Shown here piece by piece: positions 1-13,494 of a DNA stretch of 64,000 nt. Source of the DNA: Scatophagus argus (Eukaryota; Chordata; Actinopteri; Scatophagidae); NCBI RefSeq assembly GCF_020382885.2, contig NC_058504.1:11915019-11979018 (forward strand), read 5' to 3'. Below the pieces are notes generated by a model. It did no database searches. It was not told where the DNA came from and saw nothing but the letters and a program-made list of their open reading frames with translations. Within the stretch, counting starts at the first letter, position 1; the number at the start of each line of letters is the position of its first letter. The position numbers and the translations under genes are program-made.

Positions 1-54
1 ACACACACACACATGTGTTGTTCATACTTCACACGCACACACACACACACACAC
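1..54. repeat. CA/TG microsatellite
   Basis: Two CA-rich runs (1-13 and about 38-54) at the left edge, in the intron after exon 2 of the unidentified gene. Confidence 0.9.
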
Positions 55-100
55 GTACATGCACTCAGGAGTCTAACACACTGCAGCAGATGCCTCCTAC

Positions 101-947
101 CTGCCCAAACACAGAGGCCACTATGGGCAGCAGGTTGACTGGCTCCACTTTCTCCCTCTCTCGCCTCTGCCGTCCCTCCATCATCTCCTCCAGCGTCTCC
201 TCTAGCGTCTCTCCGTCCTCAGTGTCCAACACCAGCGCCTGACGGGATTTCGGAAGGCGATGAGGCTGAGGCGTAGCAGTCTGAATGTCTTCAGCACCTC
301 CTCCCTGTACACCACTTCGCTTTTTCTGCTTCTCCAGCTTCTTTTTGATGGCGGCCTGCACCTGAAGGAGCCGGGGAAGCGGGGGAGGAGTGGAGGAGCT
401 GAATTCAGACTAGTGAAACCTGCGTTCAAACTCACACACATCATGGTAGCGCTAAGACTGCACACAAACACACACACACACCTGATGTTCTGACATATTT
501 TATCTTTTATTGTGAAGTAGTTTGCTACAGCTGATCTAGGAGCTTTGCATAATAAAACCTTTAAGCTCTTTACACTTTTTTAGCCTAAGATATAGATTTT
601 TTTCAGTCATTAAAGAAGCACTTGTCTGTTCATCTGAAAACTTCTGAAAACACTTATTTTGTAGCAGTTACATCTTACCATATATTGGAGTTGACTATCA
701 TCACAAATTCTTGCAAAATGAAATGAGAGAAACTGCAGCTTTGTGTGAATGCAGCCGCATGTGTGCGCACACAAAATCATCCAGATGTGTTTCTAAAGAG
801 AACACAGCTTGAGAAAATCACACACAAAATGACATTAGACAGAAATTGTACATATAGACACACCTGTTTTGCACTCCTCTCCTGTGGCGCGCTCATCGCT
901 CCAGCACCGCCTCCTCCGGCGTTCGTCTCTCGAATGATCATGAACAT
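101..947 (-). CDS. Unidentified protein, 5' part only (two coding exons, runs off left edge)
   Basis: Two exons fit on the minus strand. Exon 1 runs 947 to 864 (28 codons). It starts with ATG, contains a Gly-rich patch, and ends AAACAG before a GTGTGT donor. Exon 2 runs 361 to 101 (87 codons). It follows a long pyrimidine tract and TTCAG, and ends GGGCAG before GTAGGA. Both junctions are phase 0, so the frame continues. Exon 2 opens with a Lys-rich stretch (AAIKKKLEKQKK), then a middle segment, then an acidic/Arg-rich helix-like segment (ETLEETLEEMMEGRQRRERE). Exon 1 is CpG-rich, unlike its surroundings, which fits a real first exon. I do not recognise the family. Exon 2 is better supported than exon 1; a further upstream exon is possible. 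The rest of the gene lies left of position 1. Confidence 0.45.
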
Positions 948-2875
948 CACGGCGTCACAGGCTCACACACACACATACACACACACACACTATCTCTCTC
1001 ACTCGCTTGCCCTCCCCCGCCCACACCCTCTCTTTTGCTTCTTCTGTGCTCTTCTCTCTTCTCTTGATTGTTTTTATTTTATATGTTAAAATTTCCTACA
1101 AAGTCACTTATATCTATCTATCTATCTATCTATCTGTCTATCTATCTGTCTGTCTATCTATCTGTCTGTCTATCTAGATATATATATATATATATAAATA
1201 TATGCCCCTAAAAAGGTTTAAAAATTCAGTTCTGTTGCTACAATGGAAGCGTTTTCTGTTCCAGGAATAAAAGAGAGAATAAGTTTTTCTAGGAAAAATA
1301 ATAATCTGAATGTTTTATGTCCTCCTCCCTGTATTTCCTCCAGTTGTTTTCCCTCAGTGTTGCAGCATCCTTCGGTCCATTTCTCTCTCTTGGTGTGTGC
1401 AGGTGAGGAGGTTTTTATCATCAGCTGTTGTCTTGACTCTGGGATTGAGTTCCTGCACCTCCACCCCACCTCCGCCCCTCCGCTCGCTATCTCTTGCTGC
1501 TTTAAGTGACACTCTATACCTCCTGAACTTTACCTCCCTCGCGTTATCTACCTGTAACACATCGACCTATCTCTCTCCTTCTCTTCCTCCCCTTCTCCCA
1601 CCTTTTCCCTTCATCACAGGTAAACACTCCTCCTGTTGCCTGGGTGCTTTGTCACAGGTATCCTTCCTGTTGTATGGTGTTGTTCATACTTCATGAAATG
1701 TGCTTTTGCTCCTCCAGCACTTTGTCAAAATCATGTGTTTTCCTGTTATGTATTTTTGCCATCTCTTGCGCTTCCTTATTGTCTTTTAATTTTCCTCCTT
1801 TCATCCTTTCCTCTTTCTTGGGGCCATAATTTCCCTCTGACAGTAATCCTCATTGCTCTGCAGCTTCTCCTTTTCCCCATCTCTCTCAGTCTATCTGCCC
1901 TCAATCCTCTGTCCTCCCCTCTGTCAAATTTTTCTGCCTTTGTTGTAACACAAATTGGATTTCTTTTTTTTTTTGGGAGGTGCCCAGGTCAGCTATTCAT
2001 TAAGTGACAGAGAGATAGAAAGGGAGGGAGGGATGTAAAAACCAAACACAGCAGCTATGTGATGATTGAAAGACTTTTGTTTAGCTAACACGTCACCTCA
2101 GTGCATCCATAATCTCATCCAGCAAGCATGGCTGAGCACACACACATGCACACGCAGGTGAACATGTCACCACTGACCTCTATTTTTAGACATGCATGTT
2201 CACACAAGCGTGTAAACATTTTATTGTGCCTTTGAGCTTTCTGAAACAGCCTTATAGCGTTGTAGCTTTTGTCTAAAGCAACTAATTCCACTAAAAGCGG
2301 CAGCTTTCTATAAATAAAACGTCCCATCAATTTTTCCCTTCCCTCATCCTGCTTCCAGTCAAAAAGGCAGGTGTTTGGCAGCTTTGAGCAGATAAAGCGT
2401 CTCCCCTTTCACCATTATTTGGGCCTTAACTGCCTCCCCTGAAGTCTCCCTCCCTCTCTGCCTCTCCTCTCCCTCCATCTCCTATTAACCTGCATTAAAC
2501 ATTGCTCCTTCAAAAGGAAACGGACCCTGACAGCATATATTCTCCAGCCTTACGGTATAATGTATAGCTTGACTTCTCTCCAGTTCCTAATGAGGTTTCC
2601 ATTATTCACTTCAAACCCACCTTTCAGTCGCTCAGCGTCTCTGTCCTTCTCCAGCTCCTCTCGCTGTCCCTCTCCTCATCGATTATTGATGGGAGGGGAG
2701 AGGCAAATTCTTGAGCAAAGGCCGAAAAGAGATCCATTACACAAAAGATAAGGTACTCACACCTGAGCATTAAAAATAGGGGCTGTATTTTGGGAAAAGA
2801 TCTGTCGTGTAAGAGAGGAAACTGTGCAGGATTAATGAACAAGAAAAAAACAGCAGATGAGTTATTGAAAAAAAC
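948..2875. other. Noncoding, T/C-rich and microsatellite-rich
   Basis: No supported exon was seen. The stretch holds a CA run at about 962-991, a TATC/TGTC tetranucleotide array at 1111-1176 followed by a TA run to about 1202, and a strongly pyrimidine-rich segment at about 1310-1930. Open frames here are low-complexity Leu/Ser/Pro translations. It could include the promoter or 5' UTR of the minus-strand gene at 101-947. Confidence 0.6.
1111..1202. repeat. (TATC)n/(TGTC)n array followed by (TA)n
   Basis: Direct reading shows about 16 tetranucleotide units with TGTC variants, then a TA dinucleotide run. Confidence 0.95.
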
Positions 2876-5800
2876 TTTATTTTTGGAACATCACAAAAAA
2901 ATCTTTTAGACTGTTTTCATGTCGGACTTCACCTTGACCCTCAATGAACCAGTCAAAGACTGGGATGAATGACAGAAGGTGTGGCACCAGAGTAGTAATG
3001 TAGAAGTGAAGGCTTGTGTTACTGTTGATCACCTTGCGATAATATCTAATTACAGATTAGGACATTTAGAGGAGAGGGAGGTTGGACTGGACATAACCCT
3101 GACAGGTATAGTCTTAAAACAAGCAGTCGATGGTTAAAGTATCAGCAGATGACGCAGAGATTAAGCTGACGTGGATAATAGGATACGTTTTATTTGGGTC
3201 ACACTAATTCTCATTATTTATTTCTTTGTAACGGTAGATAACCAAAGGACCAAAGTGCTCAGCTAGCATGAGGTAATGTGTTAACCTCACTTAACTATAC
3301 AATGGAGCACCTTAAATACAAAATTCAAATGATTATCTTGACAAATGAATAAGAAATTGAGAACAAACTGAGACAAACAGAACATTGTTTCCACTCTCTG
3401 CCTGTAACGTGTGTTGTGTGGCATTATACCGTAAAATGTATTGACTCATCACCTTTCTGACACATTATCAACAAAAAACAATTTAACATAAGCCACACAA
3501 AGGTGCTTTCAGTAATTTCTTATCCAAAGTGAGGATCTACTCTAGTCGGTGTTTTATTTTCTTCAGACTGTAAAGTCCCATGAGGCAAATTTGTGATACT
3601 GAGCTCTTTAAAAATGACTTGACTGCAAAAAAATTAAATAAAAAAAAAAACTGCATCACCCTTGAGGTGAGCTCTTATCTAAAACTTTGTGTGGGCTGCA
3701 CTTGCTGGAGATTGGCTTCCACATAATTCACTGAACTGCTAAGGAGCAAAGTGATGCTGCATTCAAAGTTAGCTTTGTGCACCTTCTGGTGGAATCAAAT
3801 ATACCAACAGCAACAGCAGGAAATTTAGTCACATTATTAAAGTCTCATGTAAAATACTGTACCTAGACGGCGGTTTCTCTGGTAATGACTTCCCAAGACA
3901 CCTAGAAAGTATTTGAAATAGTGGTGGTGGGACATTCAGTGGAAAGTGCTCCTAACAAATGCAAATAGAAGTCATTAATTGTGTTAAATCTACTGCACAC
4001 ATCACTGCTTTACATACATGTCATTAGAACAGCAGGATAAGATACATAACAGCTATAAAACAGCTTAACAGTTTATGATGTTATATTCTTAGAAATTATT
4101 TCAAAACACACACTAAAACATTGTACTAAAATCAGTTAATATACTTTAAAAACCTAACTGCAGAGACTTTTGACCAGTCAAAGGGCAATTAAAGGGCTGG
4201 TGTCGTTTTGTTACAAACAAGCAAAGGTTTAAGTGTTTACAATCTGTGTTACTCACCAAACCTCTTAACAAATGTTACGAATGCAATTTGAAGCTGATTT
4301 TAAAGTATTCTAAATTCTGCAAAGTTTTAATAAATGTTTCCCAGCTAGTGGTATACTTTTTCCTGTTTTGTGGTTGTTTGTTTTGTTTTTGTTTGTTTTT
4401 TTTTTTTTTTTAGGCTTGTCTGATTGCACATCATTGGTTTAAACAGAACAGGAACATCCAGCAGTTTTGTCTTTTTGTTTTTTTAACTGACTGCTGTAAT
4501 CAGTGGAAATGCATTAAGCCTTGAATGATTTAACTCTTTCATTCTAAAATCATTTCACTATTACTTATGACTCTGATGAAAAAAAAGTGTGGCAAACTAA
4601 CAATTACTTGTCACATACAGTTCATCCGGAAAGTATTCACACCACTTTACTTTTTCCACATTTTGTTATGTTAGTCTTTTTCCAAAATGGATTAAATCAA
4701 ATTTCTCCCTCAAAATTCTACACAAAATAATGATATTAAGATATCATATAGATGGATAGATATTACTGATAGTGAAACAAGTTTGCTTGATTTTTTTGCA
4801 AATTTATTAAAAATGAAAAACAAAAAAGTGTAACATGTACATAAACATTCGCACCCTTTGCCACGACACTCAGAATTGAGCTCAGGTGAATCCTGTTTCC
4901 ACTGATCATCCTTCAGAGGTTTCTACAGCCTGAGTTGAATCCACCTGTGGTAAGTTCAGTTGATTGGGCATGATTTGAAAAGGCACATACCTGTCTATAT
5001 AAGCCCTCACAGTTGACAGTGCATGTCAGAGCACAAACCAAGCCATGAAGTCAATTGTCTCTAGACCTCTGAGATGGATCTAGGGAAGGGTACAGAAAGA
5101 TTTCTGCCACCTTAAAGGTCCCAAAGAGCACAGTGGCCTCCATAATCCGTAAGTGGAAAAAGTTTGGAACCACCAGGACTCTTCCTAGAGCTGGTCGCTC
5201 CAACTAATCTGAGTGATCAGGGTAGAAGGGCCTTCATCAGGTGGACTTAGGAGGTGACCAAGAACCCAATGGTCACTCTGACAGAGCTCCAGCATTGCTC
5301 TGTGGAGAGGGGAGAACCTTCAAGAAGGACAACCATTTCTGCAGCACTCCACAGAATACAGTCAACATCACAAAGGAGTGGCATCGGGACAACTCTGTGA
5401 ATGTCCTAGAGTTGCCCAGTCAAAGCCCAGACTTGAAACCTACGGAGAGATCTGAAAATGGCTATGCACCAACCCTCCCCATCCAATCTGATGGAGCTTG
5501 AGAGGTTCTGCATTGAAGCGTGGGAGAAACTGCCCAAAAATAAGTGTGCCAAGCTTATGGGATCATACTCAGAAAGACTTGAGGCTGTAACTGCTGCCAA
5601 AGGGGCTTCAAGTGATGATCGTAGGGTGTGAATACTTATGTACATGTTATATTTTTGATTTTTTTTATTTTTAATAAATTTGCAAAAAATTCAAGCAAAC
5701 TTGTTTCACTTTGTCATTATGGGGTATTTTGTGTAGAATTTTGTATGGAAAAAATGAATTTAATCCATTTTGGAATAAGACTGTAACATAACAAAATGTG

Positions 5801-7665
5801 CAAAGAGCAAAGTGGTGTGAATACTTAAATTTGAAATATGTGCTCTTGAACTGCCATTATGGATGTCCACATTTCCTGACAGATACCACACAAGATAACC
5901 ACTGACCATGTCATAATATGGGGATGAATAATGCTCACCTTGGCTAACTATACTGCAGTCAATTTTGTGTCTTTATGAAGTAATAGGTAACAGTAGTGCA
6001 AGCCAGAATCAGCTGTGCATTGATGGTACTAAATATTAAAGAAAAAGTGGATGCTTCTAAATAAATAGGAATAATATTCTAAATAAGCAGGAAAATATAT
6101 AGAAATATTGCACACATACTTCAGCTGATAAGTAATGTAAAATGCAAAAATATGTGGCCCAGCTGCATACTTGTGAGCGCTGCCCTCTACTGTACATTTG
6201 ATTCAACAACATGACAACAACAACAAAGACCAGCTGGGAAAGTCACTGCGGCTTGTGTGTCTGTATGTTTCATGTATGTTCTCCACAAATCAATTTTCCT
6301 AATTGAACTGCAGACATTAAATGAAATCCTGTCTAGTGTATACACTGAATAGAGTTTTGGTGTAAATAAACATCATTCCTTGACTTTTCCATTTAATTTT
6401 TATTTGAATTTTTGCTTTTCTTTTGTTTAATGTGACCCAAATGGGTAAAAAAAAAAGAGGCCATTTTGTAAATTAACAATAATAATCATCAAGTTTGGAA
6501 AAATCAAAAAAGTCTTAGTGTGCTTAATTTTAACACAGACTAATATCTGCATAAAAGTCACATCAGTGGAAAACGACCACTAGATGGCTAAAAAAAAAAA
6601 AAAAAAAAAAATAGCAAAACCATAAAATACAAGACAAAAAGTAGCCGTTTTTGTTCACCACAAGCCATCAAAGCAGTGAGCCGTGGCAGCAATGGGACTA
6701 CTGTTCTGAGTATTACCACCACCTGTAGATCAGTAGAATAGTGTGCAATCATTGACAAAATGGGGTAAATAAAACAGAACCCACTTATAAACAAAACAGC
6801 TCCTTAGCACTAGCAGAGGTCTAAAACTCCACAGTGACCCTTTAAGAGTTTGGTTATATTAGTAAGCAATATGCCTTACCCCTTTTTTCTAATTAATTCA
6901 GAACCCATTCAAAATCTTAAAAGAAAATTCCATTTTATATTCTTATTATTGACAACAAGTTAGTCTGTCTCTCACTACTGATTTGGTTCTCAGGCCAAAG
7001 CCCATTCAGTTCTTCCGTGACCATTTAAAGTCTAGTCACAAAACAGAACATCAGAGGAAAAAAGCCTAAATGATAACGCAAAAGGCATGGGTAACATTGT
7101 AGATATTGTAGTTGTTAGCAAACATTATTCAAACAGGAAGGGATGGTGCATTTATTTGGACTATTTTCATTGGTGAATTAATATACATTTTTAGAACTAG
7201 TGAAGGGTTATGGAGCAGCACAGTGTTTGTGCAATGGAGTCAAAATAAACCGCAGCACCATGTTCATCGTTAAAAAAAGGAACATGTTATTCTGGGCAAC
7301 AGTGTGGCTCACTGATGTGTTTTTCATAGTTTTTCCTGTACAATCATGGCACAAATGCATAAAATAAATCATCCTAGTTTGTTGTTTTGGTCTTTCAATA
7401 GGATTTGTTGACAATAAAAAAATGCAGAATGTAGTAAACAGCTTTTAAGTGTCATTAGTCTTGTCCTTTGTTAGTTCCATCGTCTTATTTACAGTCTTAC
7501 AAGGATGCGGTACGGTTCTCTGCATGTTCACCAGGACCTTATAATTAATACAACAAAGTCTTTAAGACGAGACAGAGAGTGAATGCTAATGAGACGAAAT
7601 CTTCTTTTATGGTTTTACTCTGAACTTGCTGATTCAGAGCGTCAGTCTTCCAGTAAAAGAGACAT
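2876..7665. other. Noncoding region downstream of the TRIM gene
   Basis: This AT-rich stretch has no supported coding exon. On the minus strand, AATAAA signals at 7151-7156 and 2876-2881 could end short or very long 3' UTRs of the TRIM gene. The Tc1 element at 4616-5830 lies between them. Two CTCF-like motifs occur near 6179-6193 (minus) and 6577-6588 (plus). A poly-A run lies at 6591-6611. Confidence 0.5.
4616..5830 (+). mobile_element. Decayed, internally deleted Tc1/mariner-family DNA transposon
   Basis: The left end (from a TA at 4616, then CAGTTCATCCGGAAAGTATT) and the right end (about 5640-5830, GTGGTGTGAATACTT) form long, diverged inverted repeats of roughly 200 bp. Both contain the matching ATTTTGTGTAGAATTTTG and TAATCCATTTTGGA blocks. 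The interior keeps broken pieces of transposase: a start-like region at about 5045, and near 5410-5450 a segment reading SQSPDLKPTE, like the conserved SPDLNPIE motif of Tc1 transposases. The frame is interrupted by stops, and much of the middle of a typical 1.6 kb element is missing. It is not active. The exact right boundary is uncertain. Confidence 0.9.
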
Positions 7666-10600
7666 CTATCTCCACTGAGGTGTTACTAAGGTGAGCGGCT
7701 CCCGGTTGCGTCCGTTGATAATAGGCCAGGGATTGAAGTATGGAAAAACAGGCTCTCTGAAATTCGCGTCATAGAAAGTGAAGAGGTGGCTCATGTCTCC
7801 TGCGTCATAAAACGCCACTTCACCACGATTACAGTCCAGATAGATTCCCACCCTCCTGGGGGGTTTGGAGGGATGTAATAAGCACTCCTCTGAATCCGTA
7901 CATGCTTCATACTCGCTAGTGCCGTTGCAGTTGTCCCTCAGCACCAGGGTCCAGAAACCGTCCTCTGGACAGAGGCTGATCTCCTCCTTCCTGTTGACAG
8001 AGGCTCGGGCAACTCCCAGACCCCACGCTGTCTTGGATCCCACCTCCACCTCCCAGTAGTGTCTGCCAGAAGAGAAAGCTTCAGAGCCCAGGACGATGTT
8101 GTAGCGGGTGAAACGCTCAGGGTTGTTTGGCAGGTTGGGCTGGATTTTTCCCACCTGGACGCTGGTGTGACATGAGGAAACCCACAGGCAGGGGTAGGCT
8201 GTGTTTGGGTCGAGGGACACTGCTGTGACAGCTAAGAGGAGAAAAAAAAAAGGTCAGTTACAGTTACCAACGCAACAACTAACGTGTGTTTACAGAGAGA
8301 GACTTACAGAGAGAAAAGAAAAGACTCCTTCACAGTGACCTTCAACAAGACACTGAATACCTACCTGCTCAATTAGTGTAAGGTGAGCTAGATAAGAGCA
8401 TCAGCTACATGGATACAAATAAAATATAAATGACACTGCATCAAGATAGAAAACTGTGACAGAAGACAGTATTGCAATTTAAAGTTACACAATCATCAAC
8501 AACACATGATGACATGTGGGCAAATGACCCATAACTCTTTGCTCATGTGACTCTGACAAACTGAGTTTGGAAAACAGATACAGTCATGTTTGCAACCCAC
8601 ATCGTCCAACTCCTCCACACAGAGCAGGCTGACACCAGGCTGAATATAAAATGCAAAGCAAATGAATGTCTTTTGTAGATATAGCCAATATCTGTTTTTT
8701 TTAAAACAAAATCTTAAACCCAAGTCATGGGGAGTACCACTAGTAGCGTATGAAATAGTTGTCTGCTGTGGTTCTGCAGGAGCATCAACAAATTTAATCC
8801 AAATAGGTTTTAGACTTGGGACAGGGTTTGTATGCGCGCACATTCAAGTGTATCTACATACCTGGCTGAAAAATTGAGCTCATTTTCCTCCAGGTTCTGT
8901 ACTGTAGAGGTCCCAGGAGCTCTCCTGATTGCAGATTGACACTCACCTCTGGAGGGCGCTCAAACAAGCTCTCAGCCCTGCCAGAGAGAACAAGAGGCAA
9001 AATAATTTAATGCATAAGGCAGAACAAGAGGGAAAGAAAGCTCCTTCACTGAAGATCTGGCTGCTTTACAAGAGACTCACTACAAGAAAAGTATCGTTTT
9101 AAATTTGCTAATGCAAGAAGTAATGCAATGCTCAGATGTAACTTAGCATTGAGGTCTAAACATTGAGAAATGTGTAGTCTATATATAAAAATATTATACC
9201 ACAGAAAAAGTAACCATTAAAAATTATTTTTTGTTTTACTTAGAACAAGGGAATGTGAAAGCCATGTACAGCGTGCCATATCTTTACATCATATCTACAT
9301 TCTTAGTTAAATTTATGCGGCAAAATCATTGTCTTCCGAGTTTTCATTTGTTTTTAAGGAAAGAACTTGTAGACAGTTTTTGAATCATTCCATCATTAAC
9401 AATGTGATCGTAACGCCTTCAGTCCTGATGACAACGTCAGGCAAATATGACTAGCTCAACTATCATCATCCTCCCACATCCTGTTTCAGCAAGATTTAGG
9501 GCTAACTGGAAGACAACACATGTCGTGTAGAAACAGAAACAGAGACGTTACTCAAGAATATATTGCTGTTGAATGATCAGGATTTGATAAGAATGGTACT
9601 CACCCTCCAATAAAATCTTTGATTCCCTAAAATTGAGCACATAAAACAAAACTGCGATTAAGAAATATTTAAAATTCAGATCTGGGACACAGTACAACAA
9701 TATTCTTTGGTATTTTACAGCTGTGTTTTTCCTCATCTTTTCAATTTATCCACATTTATAAAGCGCATTCCACGCCTCTTCCATTCATCCCCTCCCTCTT
9801 CTCTCTCACCTTGAGTTGCTCTGGGTTTTCTTCTTCCCTCAGTTTCAGGGAAAGCTGGTCTGCTGTACTTTCCAACTGGCTGATTTGCTCTGTGGTCTGA
9901 GTGAGCGCCTCCTCCAGTTGGTTGAGCTTCTCCTCTTTCAACTTCTGCAGTTTCTCCTTTATGCGCTCCTCCTCCTCAAGCAGGAACTCCCTCAGACGAC
10001 CAAACTCTGCACTGACCAGCTCCTCCAGATCTCCTGCTCGCCCCTAAAACACAGGGAGGACTCCGATCAGCGAGAACATGGACAAGATTACTGGGCCACA
10101 GTAATCTTATTTTTTGTGACCACGTAAATTGAACTTAATCTTTTGTCGCTTTATGCTAATTGCTGTGAAACCTGGCGTTACTTGCATCAGTCAACAAAGA
10201 TCAATTTGATACTATCACAGATTACTATCAGATTTCACCTAATCATTTTTCCACACTGAGCACTTTTATTTTGATATTTTAAGTGTACGTTTACTTAAAA
10301 GAGTACTCCCTCGATTTTAGTACCAGTTCTATTGGACTTATGATGGACAGGATAAAAACTGGTGTGGTTTAGTAACGGATGCTCATGTAGAAGCAGCTCA
10401 TGCGGCGTTGACCTGCTAGCCTCCAGCTGAGACGAGGACTGGGCCACAGGCGTCTTTGAGACTCACGTCTTTCAAAGTCTTAATCTTCGGGAACAACTGA
10501 TGCCAACTCAAATGACATCACTGGCAATCTAGCAGATTTTGTTCAACTCCTTTTGGAGCTAGAAAAGGTTTTACACAGTTTTCTTTTTTTTTTAACATAA

Positions 10601-12981
10601 GCAGTAGTCCTCCACAACGACCTGTGAATAAACTTTGATGAGTGAACTGGGCGGCATCTCCATTTAAGTAATATAAGCAATGCCAGAGTTGTACTAAAAC
10701 TGGTTGCAAAACAGACACGGGTCCCAGCGACAGCGACAGTGAAGCAAGCACACAAGTGCTATCATTAAGACACCTGAGAGTTTCCTGCTGTGACATGTCA
10801 AAATGTCTGCTGTGTGACCATTGCCCATTGGTACGTTTACTTCAGTAAAGAATACGAATATTTAATCCATTCACGTACAGTGTGATCCAAAGATAGGTGA
10901 GGTAGGCCTACACAGGTGAAATGCTGGGCACCTCACACACACACAGGAAAAGAAAAGACGAATTGACACACTTCCTTTCCAACTTGCTCACCCACATCCT
11001 GCCATACTGACGGAGAAACAGAGAAGCGAAAATCAGTGTGTGTGCACATAAACTGGGTCAAACAGACAGAAGACAGGAAACACGTTAAGACAGACAAACG
11101 GGACAGAGAAAGACAGCTTTGTAGAAGCTTCGAGCAGAGATATGTGTAGTTATCTGCTGCAGCAGAAACACTCCAACGTGGCAAACATGATACACACTCA
11201 TATCTCTGTTTAACACACACATACACAGGCACACATATAGAAAGACCCATATTTGAGGTGAATGCTGCTGGGGTGGAAAAAGCAACCCAACCTAAATTAC
11301 GTGAGATGTTATCTCTCTCTGTGAGGGTGTGTTTGTTTGTTTGTGTGTGTGTGTGTGTGTGTGTGTAGATTATGAGAAAGAGAAACATGACATGACGTGT
11401 ACTGATGTTTATTATTCAACTATCTAATTTCAGAAAAGACCAAGACATGAAAGTCATCACGTTCAAACCAACAACATTGAGTAACAACCAGTCAGCTGTG
11501 TCACTGACAGTCATGATCAGGTTGAGTCACCCGTAATTCACGTCTGTCAGACAGGTAAAGGCAGAGGCATGCAGGTGAACGTTGCGTAGCAACGAGAATT
11601 TCTGGTTCTGTTCAAACAACACATACACACAAGTATTTTTTTCTGCTAGGCTTGTCTACAGGACTTTTCTTTCATTCCTTCACACAGAGATGTGAAACAA
11701 ATGATCATATGTCTTAATACCTTGATGAGGAGGATCTTTTCATTGGTCTGTCTTTGGAAGAGTGTGGCCTCCTCTGTCTGCAGCTGAACCCTCTCTAAAG
11801 CAATAGACAGCTTGTCCTGTTGGTAGGAAGGAGAAACAGTCAAGTGCAATACACAGTTAAGAAGTGAAGTTGCTAAACCAGATTATAGTTAAATGAAGAG
11901 TTAATTTGATTGGTGCCTCGATCTGAACAACTTCTTTTACGGGAATCATATGATGCCCAACCGTCCGCAACTGAAAGCTCTGACCCACAAATTAAAAAGA
12001 CAAAAAACAAAACAAAACAAAAAAAAAACAAACAGGAATTCAGCACCAGTGAAACATGTTCAAACACACTGAGAGGCCTTAACTGACTCAGATGCAGACA
12101 AGTTCACAGTAGCCTGCTGAATTCCTGTAAAACACAAAGTACCCAAAGGCTGCCAGGACAAACAGGGAGTCTTCTTGTTAAAAATCGCTGCCCTGTCACA
12201 CTATCTGCTCGGTGAAAGCCTTGTTTGTCAATGGGGGAAAAAAAGACAAGCCCTGATAAACCAGGCTTAAGTTGACATTTAGGAAAGAGACATACACAAG
12301 AACCAGGAGAGGGAAGTCAGATAAGCATGGTGGAGTGGCACTCCCTGCTACCTGAGAAATGACCTGAAAAGTCATAAAACTAGTCTGTATAAACTTAGTG
12401 GAGGTTGAAGTTTGAGGTTCACCAGAAATAAACGTGTCTCAACAACAGAGAAGGCCTACCCTGTAGTTTTCAAAGGCCTCGTTAATAGGGATGACATTGT
12501 GGGTCTTGTGGTCCCGGGACATGCCGCAAACAAGACAGATGGGCAGCTGGTCGTCCTCACAGTAAAGCTTCAGCTTCTCCTCGTGTTCCTCGCACATATC
12601 CATACCCACGCGCGGCCAGTGCCCGATAGACGACGCCACGCTGCTCATGCTGGACCCGAGCTCCCGCTCCTCGGGCTCCTCCGGCGCATCTTCCGGATGC
12701 CATCCGGTCATCCCAGCGGCGGCCGTGTTCATGACCCCGGCCCTCCGCACACTGTCCACGACGTTGCACAGAAGCGAATTGGGTCGCAGTTTGCGGCCGC
12801 ACGACTTTCTGCACTTCGGGCAACTCGACACCTCGTCCGCCTTGGCTTCCCAGCACTGGATGATGCACAACTGGCAGAAGTGGTGTCCACACTCGAGGAT
12901 CACCGGATCCCGGAACAGCTCCAAGCACACCGGGCAGGTGAGCTCTGACTGGAGTTCCTCAAGCGCGTTGGCCTCCGCCAT
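7666..12981 (-). CDS. TRIM-family E3 ubiquitin ligase, class IV (RING, B-box, coiled coil, PRY-SPRY)
   Basis: Six exons on the minus strand: 12981-12460, 11816-11721, 10043-9810, 9626-9604, 8977-8862 and 8231-7666, giving 518 aa. The internal exons are 96, 234, 23 and 116 bp, the ladder typical of class-IV TRIM genes, and all phases agree. RING zinc ligands are C16, C19, C31, H33, C36, C39, C54 and C57. A roughly 70-residue linker with an acidic patch follows. The B-box 2 ligands lie at C130, H133, C141, D144, C149, C152, H158 and H161. The 96 and 234 bp exons encode the coiled coil. The last exon encodes PRY-SPRY, with SLDPNTAYPCLWVS, the LGSEAFSSGRHYWEVEV core and a C-terminal REPLTL. Members transfer ubiquitin through the RING and bind targets through SPRY; many act in innate immunity. 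The start ATG lies just before the RING in a CpG-rich first exon. It resembles TRIM39/TRIM7/TRIM69-type proteins, but I cannot assign an orthologue. Confidence 0.93.
11341..11366. repeat. (GT)n microsatellite
   Basis: GT run within the intron between the 96 bp and 234 bp exons of the TRIM gene. Confidence 0.95.
11580..11594. promoter_or_regulatory. Inverted repeat resembling an RFX X-box
   Basis: CGTTGCGTAGCAACG: two 6-7 bp arms around a GT spacer. It is a near match to the RFX consensus GTNRCC-N-RGYAAC (one arm deviates). It lies in a TRIM intron; function is not shown. Confidence 0.35.
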
Positions 12982-13461
12982 TCTCAGTTGTACACATAGT
13001 CGTAAGCAGACACGGTTGATGGCTAAGACTGGACTGCTTTCGCGTTGGTACGGGGAGAGGGAGTGGCCTGAGGCTGGCAACACAGCAAATGTTTTCACGG
13101 AAGAGACGGAGGGCGTGCAGCAACAGGCTCCGTGGAGCCGCTCCAGTACGGGGCGTGCGCTCCTCAAACAAGTTTTCTTCGAAAGAAACAACCGCAAGCA
13201 CAACCACACAACTAATTCAATATTATTTCATTATATCTATGCACTGAGGCAGACCACTTCATCACCCTTGCTGTTCGCTAATGTTTTAGGGACAATTTAC
13301 AGCAACAACAGGAACAATAACTTCCGCAGACAAGCTGTGAAAAATCTCCCGGACTCCTTATTAAAAGTCAGCCAAACTAAAGTCACGAACAGGCATTAAT
13401 ATAAGGTAAGAAATATCGAACCTTTCTCATTTAGGCCATCCTATTAAGCTCAAAGATAGCC

Positions 13462-13494
<33 letters not shown>

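Noticed and set aside
5241-5501. 86-codon open frame as an independent gene
   Set aside because: It is a shifted fragment of Tc1 transposase inside inverted repeats.
7666-12981. Naming the TRIM gene as a specific orthologue
   Set aside because: Class-IV TRIMs are greatly expanded in fish and cannot be told apart reliably without a tree.
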